Shown here: piece by piece, positions 1 to 8,584 of the stretch
How the letters are laid out: every line of letters begins with the position of its first letter
Position numbering within the stretch: position 1 is the first letter of the stretch
Origin: Nocardioides sp. 503
Lineage (GTDB): Bacteria > Actinomycetota > Actinomycetes > Propionibacteriales > Nocardioidaceae
Assembly: GCF_004522095.1 (NCBI RefSeq)
Contig: NZ_SPUI01000012.1
Span: 1-64,000 of the forward strand
Length of the DNA stretch: 64,000 nucleotides
Direction: 5' to 3'
Program-made: the position numbers and the translations under genes
The notes under the pieces: model-generated
What the model was told of the DNA's origin: nothing
The model's database searches: none
What the model saw: the letters and a program-made list of their open reading frames with translations, nothing else

Positions 1-24
1 TACTAATAGGCCGAGGGCTTGCCC
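1..24 (+). rRNA. 23S rRNA, 3' end (partial)
   Basis: The first bases match the conserved 3' terminus of bacterial 23S rRNA, in the form usual for Actinobacteria (TACTAATAGGCCGAGGGCTT). Only the tail of the gene lies in the window. The end point is estimated by comparison with the E. coli terminus and may be off by a few bases. The 5S gene downstream supports the call. Confidence 0.85.
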
Positions 25-178
25 CACAAACCCTCAACCAAAACCACAAGCACCCACTGCGTGCACGCGTCCACTACAAGACCACCCCACCACCCGGGGA
101 ACACGGTCACCACACCCCCCTCACAAAGAGGTCGCTGGTGAGCCGGTATCACCCCGGGCGGCATACTGGGGTCATAGA
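25..178 (+). other. 23S-5S internal transcribed spacer
   Basis: This stretch lies between the 23S end and the 5S gene. It is C- and A-rich and has no tRNA cloverleaf. It should contain the processing stems for the 23S and 5S rRNAs, but I cannot place exact cleavage sites. Confidence 0.7.
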
Positions 179-297
179 GTTACGGCGGCCATAGCGGCAG
201 GGAAACACCCGGACCCATCCCGAACCCGGAAGTTAAGCCTGCCAGCGCCAATGGTACTGCAACCGAGAGGCTGTGGGAGAGTAGGACGCCGCCGGAC
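179..297 (+). rRNA. rrf: 5S rRNA
   Basis: The length is about 117-119 nt. The ends pair into the helix I stem (ACGGCGGC near 182-189 with GCCGCCGG near 288-295). The internal signatures CCCGAACCCGGAAGTTAAGC and GGGAGAGTAGGACGCCGCC are typical of 5S rRNA. It lies directly after the 23S tail, as expected for the last gene of an rrn operon. The exact termini are uncertain by one or two bases. Confidence 0.95.
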
Positions 298-307
298 AAA
301 CACCTCA

Positions 308-340
308 GCAGGGCCATCCATTCGTGGGTGGCCCTGTTGC
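308..340 (+). terminator. rrn operon terminator
   Basis: A 10-bp stem runs from AGGGCCATCC (310-319) to GGGTGGCCCT (326-335), with one G-T pair and a 6-base loop. It is followed by the short T-containing tail GTTGCATT. It sits just after the 5S gene, so it most likely ends rRNA transcription. Confidence 0.8.
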
Positions 341-473
341 ATTGGTGCGCCTGAGCAATGCGCCGGCAAGCTTCCACAGAGGCCCGTTCCGGCACCTGTC
401 GTCCCCAGCCGCCGGTGCGCCGGGCCCCGGATGTCCCCGCCCTCCCCGAGTCTGGCTCGTGGAGGTGATGCGC

Positions 474-848
474 ATGTCAGCGCAGACGACGGAGACCGAC
501 GTGGAGGTCGCCAACGAGGTACGGCTGGTCGGACGGGTCTCGCAGGAGCCCGAGCTCAAGGAGATGCCCAGCGGGGACACGGTGTGGGTGTTCCGGGTGG
601 TGGTGGCGCGTCCACCGGCGGCGGTGCGGCCCCACCAGACGGTGGACGCGCTCGAGTGCTGCGCGTGGAACGGCCGGGCCAAGCGCTCGGTCGCGTCCTG
701 GCACGCCGGCGACCTGGTGGCCGTCGAGGGCAGCCTGAGGAGACGCTTCTTCCGGGCAGGCGGTGGTGCGGCCTCGCGCGTGGAGGTGGAGGTGAGTGCC
801 GGACGGCTGGTCAGGCGCGCCGTCAGTCCTCGCGAAGAGAGCGGATGA
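474..848 (+). CDS. Single-stranded DNA-binding protein (SSB-like, OB fold)
   Basis: This 124-residue protein has an SSB-type OB fold. An N-terminal strand pair (EVRLVGRVSQEPELKEMPSG) is followed by VWVFRVVVARP, the DALECCAWNGRAKRSVASW block and GDLVAVEGSLRRR, the usual order in SSB proteins. It would bind single-stranded DNA in the cytoplasm. The acidic C-terminal tip (DDDIPF type) that recruits partners in replicative SSB is missing, so this is more likely an accessory paralogue than the main SSB. The start at 474 is chosen because GGAGG at 461-465 is well spaced; the ATG at 468 sits too close to it. The last 26 bp overlap the convergent DUF1015 gene, an unusual tail-to-tail overlap. Confidence 0.75.
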   Translation: MSAQTTETDVEVANEVRLVGRVSQEPELKEMPSGDTVWVFRVVVARPPAAVRPHQTVDALECCAWNGRAKRSVASWHAGDLVAVEGSLRRRFFRAGGGAASRVEVEVSAGRLVRRAVSPREESG

Positions 849-1947
849 GCACACCCAGGCTCGGCTTGGGCTGGAACGACGTGGCCTTCTCCGGCAGCAG
901 CCGGTCGTCGCGCACGATCCGCAGCACCCGGTCGACCAGCGGCGCCGGCATCAGCACCGCCACGCCGGTGTCGGGCGCCACCTGTGCCAGCGCGTCCTCG
1001 GCCGTGTGGTGGTAGCGGATGTCGTGGGGGCCGTAGGGGAGGGCCGGGATCAGCTGGTCGTGCAGCAGCTGCACGGCGGTGCGGTCCGGTGGGACAGAGA
1101 GCGTGACCACCGCCCAACGGTCGTTGTCGGTGACGACCAGGTGGTCGGGGTCGAGGGCGGCCACGGCGACGGCGGCGGTGGTCTCCTCCACGCCCATGCC
1201 GGCCCCGGCCGCCGCTGCCACGACGTCGTCCACGGACGTGCCGGTCAGCACCCGGTGGATGGCACCGAGGAAGAGCGGAGTGTCCTCCTGGTCGACGAGC
1301 ATGGCCAGGCCGTAGTCGCTGCCGGTGCCGGGGTTGCGCAGGTGCTGCCGCAGGTAGGCCGCGTAGCGGTGGTGCCCGTCGGCGATCAGCGCGGTCTCGT
1401 CCGCCAGCTGCGCCGCGATCGCCGCCAGCTCCTCGGGGTCCCGGATCGGCCAGATCCGGTGCTGCTGCTCATTGCGGTCGACGAAGTCATGCTCGGGGGC
1501 GCGCTCCTGCACCGCGGCGAGCAGCGCACGCAGGGGCGCCGGACCCCGGTGCACGAGGAGGATGGGTGCCGGGTTCAGCTGCATCTCCGACATCCGGTCG
1601 GCGAGGTCATCGGCCTGCGCGGGGTAGATCCCCTCGTGGGGCAGGATCGCGCGCTCCTCCGCGCGGCTCGCGCGACGCGAGACGTCGAGCAGCCCGACGA
1701 GTCCGCGGATGGTGATGCCGGCGGCGGTGTACTCGTGCAGGTACAGCGCGGGCTCGCTGTCCTGGGTCATCTGACCCTGGCTGCGCCACCTCTCCAGCCG
1801 GGCGGAGACGTCGCGGTAGGGGCGGGCGAAGGCACGCGCGGAGCTGGGTGCGCCGATGCGCGAGGGGGCCAGCATCATCGCGCGGAACGGCAGCAGCCGC
1901 AGGGGACCCCCGACGTACGGAGGGGTGACCACGGCGCTGGACTCCAT
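823..1947 (-). CDS. DUF1015 family protein
   Basis: This 374-residue protein belongs to the DUF1015 family, whose function is unknown. The family hallmark ADGHHRY is visible at residues 189-195, followed by a conserved middle block (LGAIHRVL) and a C-terminal KPSLGVLIRSL. Homologues are cytoplasmic and widely distributed; no enzymatic activity should be assumed. The start ATG at 1947-1945 is preceded by TACGAT six bases upstream, so the mRNA is probably leaderless. The gene is divergent from the HAD phosphatase and its -10 overlaps that of its neighbour. Its end overlaps the SSB-like gene by 26 bp. Confidence 0.85.
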   Translation of the reverse strand: MESSAVVTPPYVGGPLRLLPFRAMMLAPSRIGAPSSARAFARPYRDVSARLERWRSQGQMTQDSEPALYLHEYTAAGITIRGLVGLLDVSRRASRAEERAILPHEGIYPAQADDLADRMSEMQLNPAPILLVHRGPAPLRALLAAVQERAPEHDFVDRNEQQHRIWPIRDPEELAAIAAQLADETALIADGHHRYAAYLRQHLRNPGTGSDYGLAMLVDQEDTPLFLGAIHRVLTGTSVDDVVAAAAGAGMGVEETTAAVAVAALDPDHLVVTDNDRWAVVTLSVPPDRTAVQLLHDQLIPALPYGPHDIRYHHTAEDALAQVAPDTGVAVLMPAPLVDRVLRIVRDDRLLPEKATSFQPKPSLGVLIRSLRED

Positions 1948-1953
1948 CGGGGC

Positions 1954-1963
1954 ATCGTAGGGT
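1954..1963. promoter_or_regulatory. Overlapping divergent -10 elements (DUF1015 / HAD)
   Basis: The ten bases ATCGTAGGGT contain TACGAT on the minus strand (1959-1954) and TAGGGT on the plus strand (1958-1963). The two boxes share the TA at 1958-1959. The minus box lies 6 bases before the DUF1015 ATG. The plus box would give a leader of about 25 bases with AGGAGG before the HAD start. Confidence 0.6.
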
Positions 1964-1995
1964 GCCCGGACCAGCCCACCGTGCCAGGAGGCACC

Positions 1996-2991
1996 ATGCT
2001 CGGCGAGTCCGACACCGACCTGTCCACCGCCTACGACCTGGCGATGCTGGACCTCGACGGCGTGGTCTACATCGGCGGCGAGGCCGTGCCCGGCGCCCCG
2101 GCCCACCTCGACGCGGTGCGCGAGGCCGGCATGCGGCTCGCCTTCGTGACCAACAACGCCGCCCGGCCGCCCGGGGCGGTCGCGACCCACCTGCGCGAGC
2201 TCGGCGTGACCGCCGACCCCGAGGACGTCGTCACCTCCGCCCAGGCGGCGGCGCGGGTGCTCGTCGACCGGCTGGGCACGGGCGCCCGGGTCGTCCTGCT
2301 CGGCGCGGCCGGCCTGGAGGAGGCACTGGCGGCCGAGGGCCTGGTCGCCACCGACGTCGAGGACGAGGACGCCCAGGCGCTGGTGACCGGCTACGGGCCC
2401 GAGGTGCGGTGGCGCCACATCATGCGCGCGGCCGTGCGGGTCCGCGACGGGCTGTGGTGGGTGGCGAGCAACGCCGACTACACGATCCCCACCGCCTACG
2501 GCGTCGCCCCCGGACACGGGGTGCTCGTCGAGACCCTCGCCCGCTTCACCGGCGTGGACCCGGTCGTGGCCGGCAAGCCCCAGCGTCCGCTGCTGGACGA
2601 GACCGTGCGCAGGGTCGGGGGGCGACGCCCGCTCATGGTCGGCGACCGGCTGGACACCGACATCGAGGGCGCCCGCAACGCCGGCATCGACTCCCTGCTG
2701 GTGCTGACCGGCGTCACCGGCCTGCCCGAGCTGGTCGCCGCCGGGGAGGGCGAGCGCCCGACGTACGTCTCCCGCGACCTGGGCGGGCTGCTCCGCCCCC
2801 ACGAGTCGCCGACGGGGGACGACGGCGGCTGGGCGCTCGGCGGCTGGCGCGCCACCGTCGCCGACGACCGACTCGAGGTGACGGGCTCGGGCGACCCGGA
2901 GGCCTGGTGGGCCGTCGTGGCGACGGCCGCCTGGGCCCACGTCGACGGCGGCGGCGCGGTGCCGGCCACCGACGCGCTGACGGCACCGTGA
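1996..2991 (+). CDS. HAD-IIA family sugar/nucleotide phosphatase
   Basis: This 331-residue HAD hydrolase has a C2-type cap (NagD/PGP group). Motif I is LDLDG with nucleophile D19 and D21, motif II is VTNN at 51-54, motif III is GKPQRP with K194, and motif IV is VGDRLDTDIEGA with D217. It should dephosphorylate a small phosphometabolite in the cytoplasm; 2-phosphoglycolate, sugar phosphates and nucleotides are family substrates and the sequence does not decide between them. About 60 C-terminal residues extend past the HAD core. The ATG at 1996 follows AGGAGG at the correct spacing. It is the first gene of the tlyA-nadK-recN run, as in mycobacteria (Rv1692 position). Confidence 0.88.
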   Translation: MLGESDTDLSTAYDLAMLDLDGVVYIGGEAVPGAPAHLDAVREAGMRLAFVTNNAARPPGAVATHLRELGVTADPEDVVTSAQAAARVLVDRLGTGARVVLLGAAGLEEALAAEGLVATDVEDEDAQALVTGYGPEVRWRHIMRAAVRVRDGLWWVASNADYTIPTAYGVAPGHGVLVETLARFTGVDPVVAGKPQRPLLDETVRRVGGRRPLMVGDRLDTDIEGARNAGIDSLLVLTGVTGLPELVAAGEGERPTYVSRDLGGLLRPHESPTGDDGGWALGGWRATVADDRLEVTGSGDPEAWWAVVATAAWAHVDGGGAVPATDALTAP

Positions 2992-3047
2992 CGCCGACGG
3001 GCACGGCGCCGAGCGTGCCGCTGGCGGCCGTCGAGGGCGGCCCCCGG

Positions 3048-3053
3048 TAGCCT
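3048..3053 (+). promoter_or_regulatory. -10 element TAGCCT, leaderless promoter
   Basis: TAGCCT ends 7 bases before the ATG at 3061, which has no ribosome binding site. The gene group starting with the small acidic protein can therefore be transcribed separately from the HAD gene. Confidence 0.5.
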
Positions 3054-3060
3054 CGGGACC

Positions 3061-3288
3061 ATGACGCAGGAGCCGGCACCCGCAGCCCACGAGGCGCACG
3101 ACGACGTGGCCGAGTCCCTTCCGGACGAGGAGCGCGTGCGCACCGGCGAGGAGCGGGTCGACTCCGTCGTGGCCGCGATCGAGCAGCTGCGCGACCGCCC
3201 GGTGGACGAGCACGTCGCCGCCTTCGAGCAGGCCCACGACGAGCTGCGCCGAGCCCTCGACGACGTCCCGCCGCAAGACCCGGCGTAG
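3061..3288 (+). CDS. Small acidic conserved protein upstream of tlyA
   Basis: This 75-residue protein of unknown function is strongly acidic (many D and E) and predicted to be helical, with the core RVDSVVAAIEQLRDRPVDEHVAAFEQAHDELRRAL. It has no signal peptide or membrane segment. A similarly small gene sits between the HAD phosphatase and tlyA in other actinobacteria (Rv1693 position in M. tuberculosis), which supports it being real. Start assignment rests on the TAGCCT box 7 bases upstream. The stop lies 9 bases before tlyA. A role as a partner or regulator of TlyA is possible but is only inferred from position. Confidence 0.8.
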   Translation: MTQEPAPAAHEAHDDVAESLPDEERVRTGEERVDSVVAAIEQLRDRPVDEHVAAFEQAHDELRRALDDVPPQDPA

Positions 3289-3297
3289 GGCCACCGC

Positions 3298-4143
3298 ATG
3301 CCACCGCGCCGCCTGCGGCTCGATGCGGAGCTCGTACGCCGGGGCCTGGCCCGTAGCCGTGAGCACGCCAGCGAGCTGATCGCCGGCGGCCGCGTGAAGG
3401 TGTCCGGGTCCGTGGCCGGCAAGCCCGCGACCGGGGTCACGACCGACGTCGCGATCGTCGTCGTCGACGACCCCGACCGCCCCGACTACGCCTCCCGCGG
3501 CGGCCACAAGCTGGCCGGGGCCCTGGCGGCGTTCGGCCCGCAGGGGCTGGTGGTCGAGGGTCGCCGCTGCCTGGACGCCGGCGCGTCGACGGGCGGCTTC
3601 ACCGACGTGCTGCTGCGGGCCGGGGCCGCCCAGGTGGTGGCGGTCGACGTCGGCTACGGCCAGCTGGTGTGGCGCCTGCAGAAGGACGAGCGGGTCGTCG
3701 TCCACGACCGCACCAACGTCCGTGAGCTCACGCCCGAGCTCATCGGGGGACCGGTGGACCTCGTGGTCGGCGACCTGTCGTTCATCTCGCTGCCGCTGGT
3801 CCTCGACGCGCTCGTGGGCGTCACCCGCCCCGACGGCGACCTGGCGCTGATGGTCAAGCCGCAGTTCGAGGTCGGCAAGGACCGGATCCCCAAGGGGGGC
3901 GTCGTGCGCGACCCGGGACTGCGCGCGGAGGCCGTGATCGGCGTGGCCACGGCGGCGGCGGCCCGGGGCTGGGGCGCGGTGCAGGTCGCGACCAGCCCGC
4001 TGCCGGGGCCGTCCGGCAACGTGGAGTTCTTCCTGTGGCTGCGGCGCGGGCCGGCGGTGCTGACCGACGACGCCATCCACGCCTGCGTGCAGGAGGCGTC
4101 GTCGGGAGCTCCGGGGGTCCCGGGTGAGAGGGTGGACCCGTGA
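3298..4143 (+). CDS. tlyA: TlyA family rRNA (cytidine-2'-O)-methyltransferase
   Basis: This 281-residue protein has an N-terminal S4 RNA-binding domain (residues about 3-62, RLDAELVRRGLARSREHA) followed by an FtsJ-like Rossmann methyltransferase. SAM-binding residues are visible in CLDAGASTGGFTDVLLRAGA and VAVDVGYGQL. The VVGDLSFISL and MVKPQFEVGK blocks carry the D and K of the catalytic tetrad. In mycobacteria TlyA 2'-O-methylates a cytidine in 16S and one in 23S rRNA, and its loss gives capreomycin resistance. Some homologues are labelled haemolysins. The stop codon overlaps the nadK GTG by 4 bp, so translation is probably coupled. Confidence 0.93.
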   Translation: MPPRRLRLDAELVRRGLARSREHASELIAGGRVKVSGSVAGKPATGVTTDVAIVVVDDPDRPDYASRGGHKLAGALAAFGPQGLVVEGRRCLDAGASTGGFTDVLLRAGAAQVVAVDVGYGQLVWRLQKDERVVVHDRTNVRELTPELIGGPVDLVVGDLSFISLPLVLDALVGVTRPDGDLALMVKPQFEVGKDRIPKGGVVRDPGLRAEAVIGVATAAAARGWGAVQVATSPLPGPSGNVEFFLWLRRGPAVLTDDAIHACVQEASSGAPGVPGERVDP

Positions 4144-5087
4144 CCGACCAGCCCCCCGTGAGACGTGTCCTCGTGCTCGCCCACACCGGGCGGGAGGCGG
4201 CGCGTGAGGTCGCCCTCGAGTTCTGCCAGGGGCTCACCGGGCACGGCATCGTGGTGCGCCTGCTGGCCGGCGAGGCCGCCGACCTCGGGCTGGACCCCTC
4301 CGACTACGAGCCGCGCATCGAGCTGACCGAGTCCGAGAGCGACGCCAGCCGCGACTGCGAGCTCACGCTCGTGATCGGCGGCGACGGCTCGATCCTGCGG
4401 GCGGTGGAGCTCACCTACGCCAGCCAGACGCCGGTGCTCGGGGTCAACCTGGGCCACGTGGGGTTCCTGGCCGAGGCCGAGCAGGACGACGTCGACTCGA
4501 CCCTCGCGGCGATCGTGGCACGCGACTACGCCACCGAGGACCGGATGACGCTCGACGTCCGCGTCTACCGCGACGGCGAGCTCGTGACGAGCACCTTCGC
4601 CGTCAACGAGGCCAGCGTCGAGAAGGCCGCGCGCCAGCGGATGCTCGAGGTGGTGCTCGGCATCGACGGCCGTCCTCTGTCCCGCTGGGGATGCGACGGC
4701 GTCGTGTGTGCCACCCCCACCGGCTCGACCGCCTACAACTTCAGCGCCGGCGGGCCCATCGTGTGGCCCAGCGTCGAGGCGATGTGCATCGTGCCGCTGA
4801 GCGCCCACGCCCTGTTCTCCCGACCCATGGTGGTCGCGCCGACCTCGGTCATCGCGATCGAGGTCCTGGCCCGCACCGACGGCGCCGGGGTGCTGTGGTG
4901 CGACGGTCGCCGCACCGTCGACCTGCCGCCCGGCGCGCGGATCGAGGTGCGGCGCGGCACCCAGCCCGTGCGGCTGGTGCGGCTGCACGAGGCGCCGTTC
5001 ACCGACCGGCTCGTGGCCAAGTTCGGTCTCCCGGTCGAGGGCTGGCGTGGCAACGCCGAGCGCCGCCGGCGGGGTGAGGACACGTGA
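4140..5087 (+). CDS. nadK: NAD kinase
   Basis: This 315-residue protein phosphorylates NAD to NADP using ATP or polyphosphate. The GGDGS motif is at residues 80-84, followed by the NEASVEK segment and the glycine-rich ATPTGSTAYNFSAGGPIV block of the nucleotide site. The size fits actinobacterial NadK (PpnK). It starts at a GTG inside the tlyA stop and its own stop overlaps recN, so it lies in a tightly coupled tlyA-nadK-recN unit. It is cytoplasmic and would supply NADPH for biosynthesis and redox defence. Confidence 0.95.
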   Translation: MTDQPPVRRVLVLAHTGREAAREVALEFCQGLTGHGIVVRLLAGEAADLGLDPSDYEPRIELTESESDASRDCELTLVIGGDGSILRAVELTYASQTPVLGVNLGHVGFLAEAEQDDVDSTLAAIVARDYATEDRMTLDVRVYRDGELVTSTFAVNEASVEKAARQRMLEVVLGIDGRPLSRWGCDGVVCATPTGSTAYNFSAGGPIVWPSVEAMCIVPLSAHALFSRPMVVAPTSVIAIEVLARTDGAGVLWCDGRRTVDLPPGARIEVRRGTQPVRLVRLHEAPFTDRLVAKFGLPVEGWRGNAERRRRGEDT

Positions 5088-6832
5088 TCGAGGAGATCCG
5101 CATCGGCTCGCTCGGCGTCATCGACGCCTCCGCGCTCGAGCTCGGGCCGGGCCTGACCGTCATCACCGGCGAGACCGGCGCCGGCAAGACCATGATCGTG
5201 ACCGCCCTCGGGCTGCTCCTGGGTGGGCGGGCCGACAGCGGTGCGGTCCGCACCGGCGCCAAAACCGCCCGCGTCGAGGGTGTCGTCACGGTCAGCGACG
5301 TCCGAGGGCTGGCCGAGGCCGTGGAGCTGGCCGGGGGAGTCGTCGAGGACGACCGCGTCGTGCTGGCCCGCAACGTCTCGGCCGAGGGCCGCTCGCGCGC
5401 CTTCGTCGGTGGGGCCTCCGTTCCCGTCGCGACCCTGTCCGAGGTGGCGCAGCCGCTGGTCGCCGTCCACGGGCAGTCCGACCAGCACCGGCTCCTGCAG
5501 GCCCGCGCCCAGCGCGACGCGCTCGACCGGTTCGGTGGCGCCAAGCTGGCCAAGTCCTCGGCCGCCTACGCCGCCCTCCACGACCGGCTCGAGGTCGTCG
5601 AGGCCGAGCTGGTGGAGGTCGTGGCGACGGCGCGTGAGCGCGCGCGGGAGGCCGACCTGCTCCGCTTCGGGCTGGAGGAGGTCGAGGCCGTCTCGCCCGA
5701 GCCGGGCGAGGACGCCGTCCTGGCGTCGGAGGAGTCCCGGTTGGGCTTCGCCGACACCCTGCGCGCTGCGGCCGAGACCGCCCGCGAGGCGCTCAGCAGC
5801 GAGGAGGAGGCCCCCGACGCCCTGGCGACCACCTCGGCCGCCCGGATCGCCCTCGACGGCGTCCGCGAGCACGACCCCGAGGCCGGCGGGCTCGCCGACC
5901 GCCTGGCGGAGGTCACCTACCTGCTCTCCGACGTCGCCGCCGACGTGGCGTCCTACGCCTCGCGCATCGACACCGACCCGGCCCGGCTGGCCGCGGTCTC
6001 CGAGCGGCGTGCGGCGCTGACCGCGCTGACCCGCAAGTACGGCGACACCGTCGACGAGGTCCTGGCCTGGGCCCAGGAGTCCTCTGCGCGGCTGCTCGAC
6101 CTGGACTCGACCGACGACCGCATCGCTGCGCTCAAGGCCCAGCGGGAGTCGCTGCGCGCCGACCTCGCCACGGCCGGCGGCGCTCTCTCCCAGCTGCGGC
6201 AGGACGCCGCCCGCCGCCTCGGCAAGCAGGTCACCGAGGAGCTGACCCTGCTCGCGATGCCCGACGCCCGGCTCACGGTCGCCGTCACCCAGGTCGACGG
6301 CGAGCCCGCCGAGGGCCGCCGCGCCCCCCTGCGCGTCGGCGAGCGCTGGGTGCGCTACGCCGCCCACGGCATCGACGAGGTCGAGCTGCTGCTCGCGGCC
6401 AACACCGGCTCCGAGCCCCGCCCGCTCGGCAAGGGCGCCTCCGGCGGTGAGCTGTCGCGGGTCATGCTCGCGATCGAGGTCGCCCTCGCCGGCACCAGCC
6501 CGGTGCCGACGTTCGTCTTCGACGAGGTCGACGCGGGCGTCGGCGGCGCCGCGGCGGTGGAGGTGGGCCGACGGCTCGCCCAGCTCGCCCAGACCGCCCA
6601 GGTGCTCGTCGTGACCCACCTGCCGCAGGTCGCCGCCTACGCCGACCGCCACGTCGTGGTCGAGAAGTCCAGCGACGGCTCGGTCACCAGCTCGGGCCTC
6701 ACGGTGCTCGACGACGCGGCCCGCGAGCGCGAGCTGTCGCGCATGCTCGCCGGGCTCACCGACTCCGACACGGCCCTGGCCCACGCCCGCGAGCTGCTCG
6801 ACGTGGCGCAGTCGGCGCGTGGACGCAGGTAG
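5084..6832 (+). CDS. recN: DNA repair protein RecN
   Basis: This 582-residue SMC-like ATPase acts in double-strand break repair. Walker A is GETGAGKT at residues 29-36. The middle is rich in charged helical segments, consistent with the short RecN coiled coil. The C-terminal signature is KGASGGELSRVMLAIEVAL and Walker B is FVFDEVDAGVGG, followed by an H-loop (VVTHLPQVA). The length is normal for the family. The GTG start overlaps the nadK stop. In mycobacteria two further genes (steA and mctB positions) separate recN from pyrG; here only 30 bp do. Confidence 0.95.
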   Translation: MIEEIRIGSLGVIDASALELGPGLTVITGETGAGKTMIVTALGLLLGGRADSGAVRTGAKTARVEGVVTVSDVRGLAEAVELAGGVVEDDRVVLARNVSAEGRSRAFVGGASVPVATLSEVAQPLVAVHGQSDQHRLLQARAQRDALDRFGGAKLAKSSAAYAALHDRLEVVEAELVEVVATARERAREADLLRFGLEEVEAVSPEPGEDAVLASEESRLGFADTLRAAAETAREALSSEEEAPDALATTSAARIALDGVREHDPEAGGLADRLAEVTYLLSDVAADVASYASRIDTDPARLAAVSERRAALTALTRKYGDTVDEVLAWAQESSARLLDLDSTDDRIAALKAQRESLRADLATAGGALSQLRQDAARRLGKQVTEELTLLAMPDARLTVAVTQVDGEPAEGRRAPLRVGERWVRYAAHGIDEVELLLAANTGSEPRPLGKGASGGELSRVMLAIEVALAGTSPVPTFVFDEVDAGVGGAAAVEVGRRLAQLAQTAQVLVVTHLPQVAAYADRHVVVEKSSDGSVTSSGLTVLDDAARERELSRMLAGLTDSDTALAHARELLDVAQSARGRR

Positions 6833-8554
<1,722 letters not shown>

Positions 8555-8584
8555 CGAGAGCGTCGCTCGACGGCGACCGAGCCC

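Noticed and set aside
1948-4080. Long minus-strand open frame continuing upstream of the DUF1015 start
   Set aside because: It is antisense to the HAD, tlyA and small-protein genes and its composition (His/Gly/Arg-rich) is the usual shadow of high-GC genes. The DUF1015 family start is at 1947.
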